Assembly: GCF_012911935.1 (NCBI RefSeq)
Contig: NZ_JAAXLA010000027.1
Location: 1 to 64,000, forward strand
DNA: 64,000 nucleotides
Origin: Pseudonocardia acidicola
GTDB lineage: Bacteria > Actinomycetota > Actinomycetes > Mycobacteriales > Pseudonocardiaceae
Reading direction: 5' to 3'
A program made the position numbers and the translations under genes. The notes under the pieces were generated by a model, which was not told the DNA's origin, did no database searches, and saw nothing but the letters and a program-made list of their open reading frames with translations. Shown here piece by piece: positions 44,234 to 53,050 of the stretch. The stretch's first letter is position 1. The number at the start of each line of letters is the position of its first letter.

Positions 44234-45516
44234 TCGGCAGCCTCCAGGATCGCGACGACACCCTGGCCGCCGGCGGCGCAGATGGAGATCAGGCCACGCC
44301 CTGATCCCTTCTCGTGCAGCAGTTTCGCCAGCGTGGCGACGATCCGCCCGCCGGTGGCCGCGAACGGGTGACCGGCGGCGAGCGAGGAGCCGGCGACGTT
44401 GAGCTTCGAGCGGTCGATCGGCCCGAGCGGGGCGTCGAGGCCGAGCCGTTCCTTGGCGAAGGCCGGGTCCTCCCAGGCCTTGAGGGTGGCCAGCACGGTG
44501 GAGGCGAACGCCTCGTGGATCTCGTAGAAGTCGAAGTCCTGCAGCGTGAGGCCGTTGCGCTCGAGCAGCCGCGGAACGGCCCAGACCGGCGCGGTGAGCA
44601 GGCCGTCGCGGCCGTGCACGTAGTCGACCGCGGCGGTCTCGGCGTCGACGATGTGCGCCAGCACCGGCAGCTTGTGTTCCGCGGCCCACTCGTCGGAGCC
44701 GAGCAGCACCAGCGCGGCGCCGTCGGTGAGCGGGGTGGAGTTGCCGGCGGTCATGGTCGCGTCCGGACCGCGGCCGAAGACGGGCCGCAGCTTCGCGAGC
44801 TTCTCGGCCGAGGAGTCGGGGCGCAGGTTGTTGTCGCGGGTCAGGCCGAGGTACGGGGTGAGCAGGTCGTCGAAGAAGCCGCGGTCGTAGGCGGCGGCGA
44901 GGTTGCGGTGGCTCGCGGCGGCGAGTTCGTCCTGCTCGGCGCGCCCGACGCCCCACTCGGCGGCGGTGATCGCGGCGTGCTCGCCCATCGACAGCCCGGT
45001 GCGCGGCTCGGCGTTGCGCGGGATCTCCGGGACGATCTGTCCGGGCCGCAGGCCACCGAGGATCTTCAACCGGGCGCCGAGGCTGCGCGCCCCGTTGAGC
45101 GCGATGAGCACCCGGCGCAGGTCCTCGTTGACGGCGATCGGTGCGTCGCTGGCGGTGTCGACGCCGCCGGCGATGCCGCTCTCGATCTGCCCGAGGGCGA
45201 TCTTGTTCGCGACCAGGACGGCGGCCTCCAAGCCGGTGCCGCAGGCCTGCTGGACGTCGTAGGCGGGCGTGGCCGGGGACAGCCGGCTGCCGAGCACCGC
45301 CTCGCGGGTGAGGTTGAAGTCGCGGCTGTGCTTGAGCACGGCGCCCGCCACGACCTCGCCGATCCGCTCGCCGGCCAGGCCGAAGCGGGCGACCAGGCCG
45401 TCGAGGGTCGCGGTCAGCATGTCGGAGTTGGACGCGCGGGCGTAGGCGCCGTTCGCGCGGGCGAACGGGATGCGGTTGCCGCCGATCACCGCGGCGCGCC
45501 GGGCGTTGGTCGCCAT
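44230..45516 (-). CDS. Acetyl-CoA C-acyltransferase (FadA2/FadI-like thiolase)
   Basis: Thiolase of 428 aa. The nucleophile is Cys92 in QQACGTGLEA; HEAFAS, GHPFAATGGR and the second catalytic Cys in CAAGGQG complete the site. It performs the last thiolytic step of beta-oxidation. GGGAAGG precedes ATG 45516. It is divergent from a TetR gene. Confidence 0.95.
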   Translation of the reverse strand: MATNARRAAVIGGNRIPFARANGAYARASNSDMLTATLDGLVARFGLAGERIGEVVAGAVLKHSRDFNLTREAVLGSRLSPATPAYDVQQACGTGLEAAVLVANKIALGQIESGIAGGVDTASDAPIAVNEDLRRVLIALNGARSLGARLKILGGLRPGQIVPEIPRNAEPRTGLSMGEHAAITAAEWGVGRAEQDELAAASHRNLAAAYDRGFFDDLLTPYLGLTRDNNLRPDSSAEKLAKLRPVFGRGPDATMTAGNSTPLTDGAALVLLGSDEWAAEHKLPVLAHIVDAETAAVDYVHGRDGLLTAPVWAVPRLLERNGLTLQDFDFYEIHEAFASTVLATLKAWEDPAFAKERLGLDAPLGPIDRSKLNVAGSSLAAGHPFAATGGRIVATLAKLLHEKGSGRGLISICAAGGQGVVAILEAAE

Positions 45517-45554
45517 GGGGCCTTCCCTTCGTCGGGTGAGATTCCATTACCCAC

Positions 45555-45585
45555 CAGTAGCCGGTACTGAAAGTACACGGTACTG
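45555..45585. promoter_or_regulatory. Candidate TetR operator region
   Basis: Inverted repeat CAGTA-N5-TACTG (45555-45569) plus a second GGTACTG at 45579-45585, 16 bp downstream of the first. It lies between the divergent thiolase and TetR genes. Confidence 0.45.
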
Positions 45586-46256
45586 TGAGTTCCGTGAAGG
45601 TCGCCCGTGATCGACGCAGCAGCCGGTGGGACGCCCACCGGCAGGCCCGCCGCGCCGAGCTCGTCGACGCCGCGATCGCCGCCATCCGCGCGCACGGCGC
45701 CGGTGTCGGCATGGAGGACGTGGCCGCCCGGGCCGGCACCAGCAAGACCGTCGTGTACCGGCACTTCGCCGACCGCGCGGAGCTGTACGTGGCGGTCTGC
45801 GCCCGGATCGCCGAGGCACTGGTCGCGCAGGTCCGCCGGGCCATGGACGCCGCGTCCGGCCCGCGCGCGACGGCGGCCGCCGGGATCGAGGCCTACCTGC
45901 AGCTCATCGAGGCCGACCCCGAGGTCTACCGGTTCGTGGTACACCGGCCGCTGCTCAGCGGCCGCGACGGCAGTGACATCCCCGCCGACCCCGTGCGCGA
46001 TCTCGTCTCGTTGATCGGCGACCACGCCGCAGCGGTCATCGCCGGACGGCTCGAGCGCACCCGGGCCGACGTCGCCGCCGCCGTCCCGTGGGGGCACGGC
46101 GTCGTCGGCATGGTGCACGCGGCGGCGGACAACTGGCTGGCCCGCCCCTCGGGGATGACCCGCGAGGCGCTGGCCGCCCATCTCACCGATCTGGCCTGGG
46201 CCGGCCTGTCCGGCGTGGTGCCCGCTCCGGGGAGCGACACAGAGGAGGACGCATGA
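45585..46256 (+). CDS. TetR-family regulator of the fatty-acid island
   Basis: Regulator of 223 aa with a TetR helix-turn-helix (VGMEDVAARAGTSKTVVYRHFADRAELY, about 43-70) and a C-domain of the TetR_C type. It overlaps the acyl-CoA oxidase gene by ATGA and is divergent from the thiolase operon, so it may control both sides. Start GTG 45585. Confidence 0.92.
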   Translation: MSSVKVARDRRSSRWDAHRQARRAELVDAAIAAIRAHGAGVGMEDVAARAGTSKTVVYRHFADRAELYVAVCARIAEALVAQVRRAMDAASGPRATAAAGIEAYLQLIEADPEVYRFVVHRPLLSGRDGSDIPADPVRDLVSLIGDHAAAVIAGRLERTRADVAAAVPWGHGVVGMVHAAADNWLARPSGMTREALAAHLTDLAWAGLSGVVPAPGSDTEEDA

Positions 46257-48172
46257 CCGTCGAACGCGTGAACGCGATCGGCCCCGCAGCCCTGCAGCGC
46301 GTGCTGGACGGCCGCTGGGCCGCCGTACGCGACGACGTCCGCGCGCAGATGGGGGGGATCCGGCTGCATCCCGACCCCGACCTGGGCACCTCGGAGCACC
46401 GCGACCTGGTGGCCGACTGGATGCGCCGGCTCGCCGAGAGCCGCCGCCCGCACACCGGGTTCGACCCGGCGTACGGCGGCGAGGGGGACGTCGGCGGTGT
46501 CGTGACCGCGTTCCAGATGCTCGGCTACGGCGACCTGTCGCTGCTGGTCAAGGCCGGGGTGCAGTGGGGCCTGTTCGGCGGCGCGGTGCAGGTGCTGGGC
46601 ACTTCTCGTCACCATGACAAGTACCTGAAGCAGATCATGGACGGGGACCTGCCGGGCTGCTTCGCGATGACCGAGACCGGTCACGGGTCGGACGTGCAGA
46701 ACCTCGGCACGACCGCCACCTACGACCCGGCGACCGAAGAGTTCGAGATCCACACCCCGGACGCCGCCGCACGCAAGGACTACATCGGCAACGCCGCCCG
46801 CGACGGCCGGATGGCCGTCGTGTTCGCGCAACTGATCACCGGCGGCGCCTCGCACGGGGTGCACGCGCTGCTCGTCCCGATCCGCTCCGAGGAGGGCTCG
46901 GCGCTGCCCGGCGTCACGATCTCCGACTGCGGGCGCAAGGCCGGGCTCAACGGCGTGGACAACGGCCGGCTCATCTTCGACCGGGTCCGGGTCCCGCGCG
47001 AGGCGCTGCTCAACCGCTACGCCGAGGTGGCCCCCGACGGCACCTACACCAGCCCGATCGAGAACGAGACGCGCCGCTTCTTCACCATGCTCGGCACCCT
47101 GGTACGCGGGCGGATCAGCGTGGCCGGCGGAGCCGGCAGCGCGACCCAGAAGGCGCTGGCGATCGCGATCCGCTACGGCGAGACCCGCCGGCAGTTCAGC
47201 GACCCGGCCACCGGCGAGGAGGTGGTCGTCCTCGACTACCTCGCCCATCAGCGCAAGCTGCTGCCCGCGCTGGCCACGACGTACGCGCTGCACTTCGCCC
47301 AGGAGGAGCTCGTCTCGGCGATGCACGCCGTGCAGGCGTTCGGCGCCGAACCCGACGAGGCCGCGCAGCGCACCCTGGAGACGAAGGCCGCCGGGATCAA
47401 AGCCGTCGGGACCTGGCATGCGACCGCGACGATCCAGGCCTGCCGGGAGGCGTGCGGCGGCGCCGGTTACCTCGCGGAGAACCTGCTGCCGCAGCTCAAG
47501 GCCGACACCGACGTGTTCACCACGTTCGAGGGCGACAACACGGTGCTGCTGCAGTTGGTGGCCAAGGGCCTGCTGTCGGAGTACGGGGCCCGGGTGAAGA
47601 AGCTCGGTCCACTCGGGATGGCGCGGTTCGTGGGCGAGCAGGTCGCCGGCTCCGTGGTCGAGCGCACCGGGGCGCCGGCGATGATCGGCCAGGTCCGGCA
47701 CCGCGACCTGCTCGACCGCGGCTATCATCGGGCGCTGCTCGTCGACCGCGAGGACCACCTGCTGGCCGCGCTCGCGCGGCGACTGCGCAAGGCCCTGACC
47801 CCCGGTGCCGACCAGTTCGGGATCTTCAACGCCGCCCAGGACCACCTGCTGCGGGCCGCGCGGGCGCACGTCGACCGGATCGTGTTCGACGCGTTCGCCG
47901 CGGCGGTGGAGCGGACCGGAGACGCTGCGGTGAAGCGGCTGCTCGACCAGGTCTGTCACCTGTACGCACTGTCGGTGATCGAGTCCGAGCGGGCCTGGTT
48001 CGTCGAGCACGGCCGGTTCACCGCGGCGCGCAGCCGCGCGGTCACCACCGCGGTCAACGAGCTGTGCGCGGCCCTGCGCCCGCACGCCCGGGCCCTGGTC
48101 GACGGCTTCGGCATCCCGGAGGACTGGCTGGCCTGCCCCCTGCTGGGCACTGACATGCTCGTGCGCGGATAA
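46253..48172 (+). CDS. Acyl-CoA oxidase/dehydrogenase family flavoprotein (ACOX-like)
   Basis: Flavoprotein of 639 aa, as long as peroxisomal acyl-CoA oxidases and much longer than acyl-CoA dehydrogenases. FAD/substrate segment CFAMTETGHGSDVQ, ARKDYIGNA, and the catalytic Glu426 in TTFEGDNTVLLQ. It introduces the 2,3 double bond, possibly giving H2O2. GAGGAGG precedes ATG 46253. Its stop codon lies inside a 40-nt palindrome. Confidence 0.93.
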   Translation: MTVERVNAIGPAALQRVLDGRWAAVRDDVRAQMGGIRLHPDPDLGTSEHRDLVADWMRRLAESRRPHTGFDPAYGGEGDVGGVVTAFQMLGYGDLSLLVKAGVQWGLFGGAVQVLGTSRHHDKYLKQIMDGDLPGCFAMTETGHGSDVQNLGTTATYDPATEEFEIHTPDAAARKDYIGNAARDGRMAVVFAQLITGGASHGVHALLVPIRSEEGSALPGVTISDCGRKAGLNGVDNGRLIFDRVRVPREALLNRYAEVAPDGTYTSPIENETRRFFTMLGTLVRGRISVAGGAGSATQKALAIAIRYGETRRQFSDPATGEEVVVLDYLAHQRKLLPALATTYALHFAQEELVSAMHAVQAFGAEPDEAAQRTLETKAAGIKAVGTWHATATIQACREACGGAGYLAENLLPQLKADTDVFTTFEGDNTVLLQLVAKGLLSEYGARVKKLGPLGMARFVGEQVAGSVVERTGAPAMIGQVRHRDLLDRGYHRALLVDREDHLLAALARRLRKALTPGADQFGIFNAAQDHLLRAARAHVDRIVFDAFAAAVERTGDAAVKRLLDQVCHLYALSVIESERAWFVEHGRFTAARSRAVTTAVNELCAALRPHARALVDGFGIPEDWLACPLLGTDMLVRG

Positions 48173-48200
48173 CGCTGTTCGAACAGCGTTATCCGCGCAC
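48161..48200. repeat. 40-nt perfect palindrome containing the oxidase stop codon
   Basis: Two 20-nt arms (48161-48180 and 48181-48200) are exact reverse complements with no spacer. The last four codons, including TAA (48170-48172), are inside. It can act as a terminator. The outer arms (CTCGTGCGCGGATAAC) match those of the hairpin at 51699-51742. Confidence 0.85.
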
Positions 48201-48277
48201 AGGCGGCCTGCCGCAAATTGGGACAGCGGGCGGGCCGGGTGCGCCGCCATCCTCGGTGAGGACCCCCGGGAGGCATC

Positions 48278-49915
48278 GTGCGCGCACAGATGATGGACCG
48301 CCCGTTGCTCATCAGCCAGCTGCTGTGGCGTGGTGAGCACGTCTTCGGCGAGAAGGAGATCGTCACCCGGCTCCCGGGCGCCTACCACCGGTACACCTAC
48401 GCCGAGTTCGGCGTGCGGGCCCGCCGGCTCGCCCAGGCGCTGGCCCGGCTCGGCGTCGGCCCCGGCGACCGGGTCGGCACGCTGGCCTGGAACACCCACC
48501 AGCACTACGAGTCCTACTTCGGGGTGCCCTGCATGGGCGCCGTGCTGCACACGATCAACCTGCGGCTGTTCACCGAGCAGATCGCCTACGTGATCAACCA
48601 CGCCGGCGACTCCGTGCTGCTCGTCGAGCCCGACCAGCTCCCGGCGCTGGAGAAGATCGCCAAGGACCTGCACACGGTCCGGGCCTACGTGGTGCTCGGC
48701 GACGGCCCGGTACCCGAGACGTCGCTGGCGCCCGTGTTCGGGTACGAGGAACTGCTCGCCGCCGAGGACGGCGACCTCGCCTGGCCCGAGTTCGACGAGA
48801 ACACCGCTGCGGCGATGTGCTACACCTCCGCGACCACCGGCGACCCGAAGGGTGTCGTCTACTCGCACCGCAGCGTCGTGCTGCACTCGCTCAACCTCGC
48901 GCTGCACGGCTCCATCGGGGTTCGCGAGGAGGCCACGTTCCTGCCGATCTCACCGATGTTCCACGCCAACTCGTGGGGCATCCCGCACGCCGCAGCCATG
49001 CAGGGCACCACGCTGGTGCTGCCCGGACCGCACCCCGTGGCCGACGACTACCTCGACGCGATCGAGCGCGAGGGAGTCACACACGCGGTCGCCGCCGTGT
49101 CCGTCGGGGTGCTGATGCGCGACGCGCTGGAGCGCCGCAACCGCGACCTGTCCCGGCTCGAGGTGCTCTGGCTGGGCGGGCAGGCCCCGCCGCTCGGGCT
49201 CATCCACTGGTTCCGGGACCGCTACGGCGTCGAGGTCCCGCAGGGCTGGGGGATGACCGAGGCGTCCCCGCTGGCCACATTCACCGCGGTCAAGAAGCGG
49301 ATCCGGGACGCGGGCCAGGAGGCGGTGGACCGCACGCTGGTCAAGCAGGGCCTGCCGATGCCCGGCATCGAGGTGCGGCTGGCCGACGAGTCCGGCGCGC
49401 CGCTGCCCTGGGACGGCGAGAGCGTCGGGGAGTTCCTGCTGCGCGGGCCGACGGTGACCGCGGCCTACCACGACGACCCGCGCACCGCCGCGAGCTTCGT
49501 CGACGGCTGGTTCCGCACCGGCGACGTGGGCGTCATCGACCCGGACGGCTACCTGCAGCTCACCGACCGGGCCAAGGACCTGATCAAGAGCGGCGGGGAG
49601 TGGATCTCGTCGGTGGAGCTGGAGAACGCGCTGATGTCGCACCCGGCGGTCGTCGAGGCGGCGGTGGTCGCGGTCACCGACGAGCGCTGGCTGGAGCGGC
49701 CGCTGGCGTGCGTGGTCGTCCGCGAGCCGGTGACCACCACCGGCCTGCGCGCGCACCTGGCCGGGCGGTTCGCCAGCTGGCAGCTGCCCGACGAGTTCCT
49801 GATCGTGCCCGAGATCCCCAAGACCGGCGTCGGCAAGTCGGACAAGAAGGTGCTGCGGGCCCGGTTCGCCGAACCCGCGAGCCGGCAGGCGCTGCGGGCG
49901 CCGGACGGGAGCTGA
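48278..49915 (+). CDS. Long-chain acyl-CoA ligase (AMP-forming)
   Basis: Adenylate-forming ligase of 545 aa. The P-loop CYTSATTGDPKGVVYSHRS starts near residue 181. GWGMTEASPL, GWFRTGD and DLIKSGGEWISS follow, with GKSDKKVLRARF at the C-terminus. Start GTG 48278 has GGGAGG 5 nt upstream. It feeds acyl-CoA to the oxidase, hydratase, reductase and thiolase of this island. A zinc alcohol dehydrogenase gene follows 2 bp after its stop. Confidence 0.94.
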   Translation: MRAQMMDRPLLISQLLWRGEHVFGEKEIVTRLPGAYHRYTYAEFGVRARRLAQALARLGVGPGDRVGTLAWNTHQHYESYFGVPCMGAVLHTINLRLFTEQIAYVINHAGDSVLLVEPDQLPALEKIAKDLHTVRAYVVLGDGPVPETSLAPVFGYEELLAAEDGDLAWPEFDENTAAAMCYTSATTGDPKGVVYSHRSVVLHSLNLALHGSIGVREEATFLPISPMFHANSWGIPHAAAMQGTTLVLPGPHPVADDYLDAIEREGVTHAVAAVSVGVLMRDALERRNRDLSRLEVLWLGGQAPPLGLIHWFRDRYGVEVPQGWGMTEASPLATFTAVKKRIRDAGQEAVDRTLVKQGLPMPGIEVRLADESGAPLPWDGESVGEFLLRGPTVTAAYHDDPRTAASFVDGWFRTGDVGVIDPDGYLQLTDRAKDLIKSGGEWISSVELENALMSHPAVVEAAVVAVTDERWLERPLACVVVREPVTTTGLRAHLAGRFASWQLPDEFLIVPEIPKTGVGKSDKKVLRARFAEPASRQALRAPDGS

Positions 49916-49917
49916 CG

Positions 49918-50967
49918 ATGCGCGCGGTCCGCTGGCACGGGGTCGGCGACGTCCGGCTCGACGAGGTCGAGGCCCCGGTGCTGCAGGAGGAGCCCGACGC
50001 GATCCTGCGGGTCACCACGGCCGCGATCTGCGGCTCCGATCTGCACGTGCTGCACGGCAAGATCCCGAAGGTGCCGAAGGGCATGATCGTCGGCCATGAG
50101 TTCGCCGGCGTGGTCGACGCCGTCGGGCCCGGGGTGAGCGCGTTCCGGCCAGGGCAACGGGTCGTCTCGGCCATGTTCGCCGCATGCGGGCGCTGCGACG
50201 CGTGCCTGGCCGGGCGGCACGCCCGCTGCCGGCAGAACCGCACGTTCGGCTACGGCGACCTGTTCGGCGGGCTCGACGGCGGGCAGGCCGAGTACGTCCG
50301 GGTGCCGTCGGCCGACACCACGCTCTGGCCGGTCCCGGACGGCGTCCCCGATACCGACGTGCTGTTCACCGGGGACATCCTGGCCACCGCCTACACCGGC
50401 TGCGTGGAGGCGCGCATCGAGCACGGCGACGTCGTCGCGGTGCTGGGTGCGGGGCCGGTGGGGCTGCTCGCGGTGCAGTGCGCGCAACTGTTCGCCCCGG
50501 CCGCGGTGTACGCGATCGACCTGGTGCCGGGCCGGCTGGAGCAGGCCCGGGCGTTCGGCGCGGTCCCGATCGACGCCTCCGCGGGCGACCCGCTCATGCT
50601 GCTGCGGGAACGGACCGGCGGACGGCGGGCGACCGTGGTGATCGAGGCGGTCGGCAACGCGGGTGCACTGGAGACCGCGTGGCGGATCACCGACGCCGGC
50701 GGGCGGATCGCGCTGGTCGGGGTGCTGACCGACGAGGCGTTCCCGCAGACCGCCGGACAGACCTGGCTGCGCGGCCTGTCGGTGATCCCGGTCAACGGCC
50801 AGCCGATCCGCTACCGGGAGCGGCTCGCCGCGCTGATCGGTGCGGGCCGGCTCGACCCGGCGGCCGTGATCACCGAGAAGATCCCGCTGGAGGGTGCCGT
50901 GGACGCCTACGCCCGGCTCGACCGGCGGGAGACGACGAAGGTCGTACTGGAGGTCTCACCCACCTGA
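49918..50967 (+). CDS. Zinc-dependent alcohol dehydrogenase (MDR family)
   Basis: Medium-chain dehydrogenase of 349 aa. Catalytic zinc ligands lie in ICGSDLH and GHEF. Structural zinc uses CGRCDACLAGRHARC. The NAD(P) motif is VAVLGAGPVGLLAVQ. It may oxidise an alcohol to the aldehyde/acid stage ahead of the ligase. Translationally close to the ligase gene. Confidence 0.94.
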   Translation: MRAVRWHGVGDVRLDEVEAPVLQEEPDAILRVTTAAICGSDLHVLHGKIPKVPKGMIVGHEFAGVVDAVGPGVSAFRPGQRVVSAMFAACGRCDACLAGRHARCRQNRTFGYGDLFGGLDGGQAEYVRVPSADTTLWPVPDGVPDTDVLFTGDILATAYTGCVEARIEHGDVVAVLGAGPVGLLAVQCAQLFAPAAVYAIDLVPGRLEQARAFGAVPIDASAGDPLMLLRERTGGRRATVVIEAVGNAGALETAWRITDAGGRIALVGVLTDEAFPQTAGQTWLRGLSVIPVNGQPIRYRERLAALIGAGRLDPAAVITEKIPLEGAVDAYARLDRRETTKVVLEVSPT

Positions 50968-51009
50968 TCGGACCGCCGTCGTTTCCGGTCTCCAGGGGTC
51001 GGGTAGCCG

Positions 51010-51693
51010 ATGAGCATGAAGATCTTGATGGTCCTCACCTCGCACGACCGGCTCGGCGACACCGGCAACCCCACCGGGTTCTGGCTGGAGGAGTTCGCCG
51101 CGCCGTACTACGTCTTCGCCGACGCGGGCGCCGAGATCACCCTCGCCTCGCCCGCCGGCGGGCAGCCGCCGCTGGACCCGAAGAGCGACGAGCCCGATGC
51201 CCAGACCGAAGCGACGAAGCGGTTCCAGGCCGACGAGGCCGCCGAGGCCCTGCTCGCCAACACCGTGAAGCTGGCCGACGTCTCCGCCGAGGACTTCGAC
51301 GCCGTCTTCTACCCGGGCGGGCACGGCCCGATGTGGGACCTGCCCGACAACGAGACGTCGATCGCGCTGATCGAGAAGTTCCTCGCCGCCGGCAAACCGA
51401 TCGGCGCGGTCTGCCACGCCCCGGCGGCGCTGGTGAACGTCCGCACCCAGGACGGTGCGTCCTTCGTCGCGGGCAAGCGCGTCACCGGGTTCAGCAACAG
51501 CGAGGAGGCAGGCGTCGGGCTGACCGACGTCGTGCCGTTCCTGCTGCAGGACCGGCTGATCGAACGCGGCGGCGGGTACGGCCGCGCCGAGGACTGGGCG
51601 CCGCACGTGGAGGTCGACGGCCGGCTGGTGACCGGCCAGAACCCGGCCTCCTCCGCGCCGGCCGCGCAGGAATTGCTGGCGCTGCTCCGCTGA
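51010..51693 (+). CDS. DJ-1/PfpI-family protein (class I glutamine-amidotransferase-like)
   Basis: Protein of 227 aa. The nucleophile is Cys135 in GAVCHAPAALV, after the conserved DAVFYPGGHGPMWDL segment. It is of the Hsp31/YhbO-like size that includes glyoxalase III and stress proteins. Likely a cytoplasmic detoxification or repair protein. It converges with an HxlR gene across a hairpin. Confidence 0.93.
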   Translation: MSMKILMVLTSHDRLGDTGNPTGFWLEEFAAPYYVFADAGAEITLASPAGGQPPLDPKSDEPDAQTEATKRFQADEAAEALLANTVKLADVSAEDFDAVFYPGGHGPMWDLPDNETSIALIEKFLAAGKPIGAVCHAPAALVNVRTQDGASFVAGKRVTGFSNSEEAGVGLTDVVPFLLQDRLIERGGGYGRAEDWAPHVEVDGRLVTGQNPASSAPAAQELLALLR

Positions 51694-51698
51694 AGTCG

Positions 51699-51742
51699 TC
51701 GTGCGCGGTTACTGGTGCTGACGCACCAGTTATCGCGCACGA
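51699..51742. terminator. Bidirectional hairpin sharing arms with the 48161 palindrome
   Basis: 20-bp stem with two mismatches (51699-51718 with 51723-51742), 4-base loop. It lies between convergent genes and contains the TAA stop of the HxlR gene. The outer arm GTGCGCG(G)TTAC/ATAAC matches the palindrome at 48161. Confidence 0.8.
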
Positions 51743-52104
51743 GCCGCCAGCACCTCCGGCACCTGCAGGTTGATCCAGTCGATCAGGCCGGTGAGGTGCT
51801 CGGTGATCCCGCGGCCGAGCTCGGTGAGGCTGTAGGACACCTGCGGCGGGGTGGTGGGGACGACCTCCCGGTCGATGAACCCGTCACCCTCCAGCGTGCG
51901 CAGGGTCTGGGCCAGCATCTTCTCGCTCACTCCGCCGATGGCACGGCGCAGCCGGCTGAACCGCATCGGTTCGGTACGCAGCGCGACCAGCACCAGCACC
52001 GCCCACTTGCTCGTCACGTGGTCGAGGACGCTGCGCGCCGGGCAGGCGGAGTCGAATGCATCACCCGCAGACGGGTACCCGGCCTGTCCGACCTGCGTGC
52101 TCAC
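51730..52104 (-). CDS. HxlR-family (MarR-like) redox/stress regulator
   Basis: Winged-helix regulator of 124 aa. Cys near residue 21 in SACPARSVLDHVTSKWAVLVLVAL is the usual redox-sensing position of HxlR/YodB/QorR proteins. The recognition segment is RLRRAIGGVSEKMLAQTLRTLEGDG. It is divergent from an NmrA/QorB-like gene, the classical QorR-QorB layout. GGAGG precedes GTG 52104. Confidence 0.93.
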   Translation of the reverse strand: MSTQVGQAGYPSAGDAFDSACPARSVLDHVTSKWAVLVLVALRTEPMRFSRLRRAIGGVSEKMLAQTLRTLEGDGFIDREVVPTTPPQVSYSLTELGRGITEHLTGLIDWINLQVPEVLAARAR

Positions 52105-52115
52105 GTCGACCTCCA

Positions 52116-52142
52116 GTACTTACCTGTGGGTACGTACTTACC
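52116..52142. promoter_or_regulatory. Candidate HxlR operator repeats
   Basis: Direct repeat GTACTTACC at 52116-52124 and 52134-52142, with the inverted pair TACC-TGTG-GGTA at 52121-52132 in the middle. It lies between the divergent HxlR and NmrA-like genes. Confidence 0.5.
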
Positions 52143-52207
52143 GATGGTGAGTGCCCAACTCTACGGTCGACTGCGTCAACGAGGGAACACCGACCAGGGA
52201 GCGACAC

Positions 52208-53026
52208 ATGATCGCCGTGACAGGAGTGACCGGTCGCCTGGGCCGCGTCGTCATCGAGGACCTGTTGACCAAGGTCCCGGCCGACCAGCTCGTCGCCATT
52301 GTCCGCAACCCCGAGAAGGCGCGTGACCTGGCCGAGCGCGGGGTCCAGGTGCGCCACGGCGACTACGACGACCCGGACAGCCTGGTCGCCGCCTTCACCG
52401 ATGCCGACCACCTGCTGTTCGTGTCCTCACCCGACGTGCGGCCGGGTGTGCGGACCCGCCAGCACATGCACGTCGTGGACGCCGCGGTGCGGGCCGCGGT
52501 CGGGCACATCGCCTACACCAGCGCGATCAAGGCCGACCAGGGCGTCGGGTTCCTCGAGGACCACGCCGTCACCGAGCACCTCATCCGCGAGACCGCGATC
52601 ACCTACACGTTCCTGCGCAACACCTTCTACACCGAGGTCTTCGTCAACCCACCCTCGGTGCAGGCGGCCGTGCAGTCCGGTGAGCTGCGCGCCGCCGACG
52701 GCGGCAAGCCGCTCAACACCGCGACCATCCGCGATCTCGGCCTCGCGGCCTCGGCGGTGCTGACCGGTTCGGGCCACGAGAACCGGGTCTACGAGCTGTG
52801 CGGACCACTGTGGACCTACCCGCAGCTCGCCGACGCCATCTCCGAGCTGTCGGGCAAGCCGGTGGCATACCGGGAGATCCCGATCGAGGAGGCCGGGGAG
52901 ATGGCCTTCGTCTTCCAGCTCGTGCGCGACGGCTTCTTCGCCGGGTCGACCGACGACCTGCCGAAACTGCTCGGGCGCCCGGCCACCGGCATCCGCGAGG
53001 CCGTCAAGGCGCTGCTCGCGGGCTGA
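52208..53026 (+). CDS. NAD(P)H-binding NmrA/QorB-like quinone reductase
   Basis: Atypical SDR of 272 aa with IAVTGVTGRLGRVVIEDLL at the N-terminus and the QorB-like substrate segment LRNTFYTEVF. It likely reduces quinones or electrophiles under control of the divergent HxlR protein. Start ATG 52208 follows AGGGAG; an upstream in-frame ATG at 52151 lies in the promoter region and was rejected. Confidence 0.92.
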   Translation: MIAVTGVTGRLGRVVIEDLLTKVPADQLVAIVRNPEKARDLAERGVQVRHGDYDDPDSLVAAFTDADHLLFVSSPDVRPGVRTRQHMHVVDAAVRAAVGHIAYTSAIKADQGVGFLEDHAVTEHLIRETAITYTFLRNTFYTEVFVNPPSVQAAVQSGELRAADGGKPLNTATIRDLGLAASAVLTGSGHENRVYELCGPLWTYPQLADAISELSGKPVAYREIPIEEAGEMAFVFQLVRDGFFAGSTDDLPKLLGRPATGIREAVKALLAG

Positions 53027-53050
53027 GTCGTCCCGGTACCGGGCATGGCC

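Noticed and set aside
53032..53043. Palindrome CCCGGTACCGGG between the NmrA-like and ligase genes
   Set aside because: Only 12 bp with a KpnI-like centre, no spacer for a loop and a similar word again at 53067; not convincing as terminator or operator.
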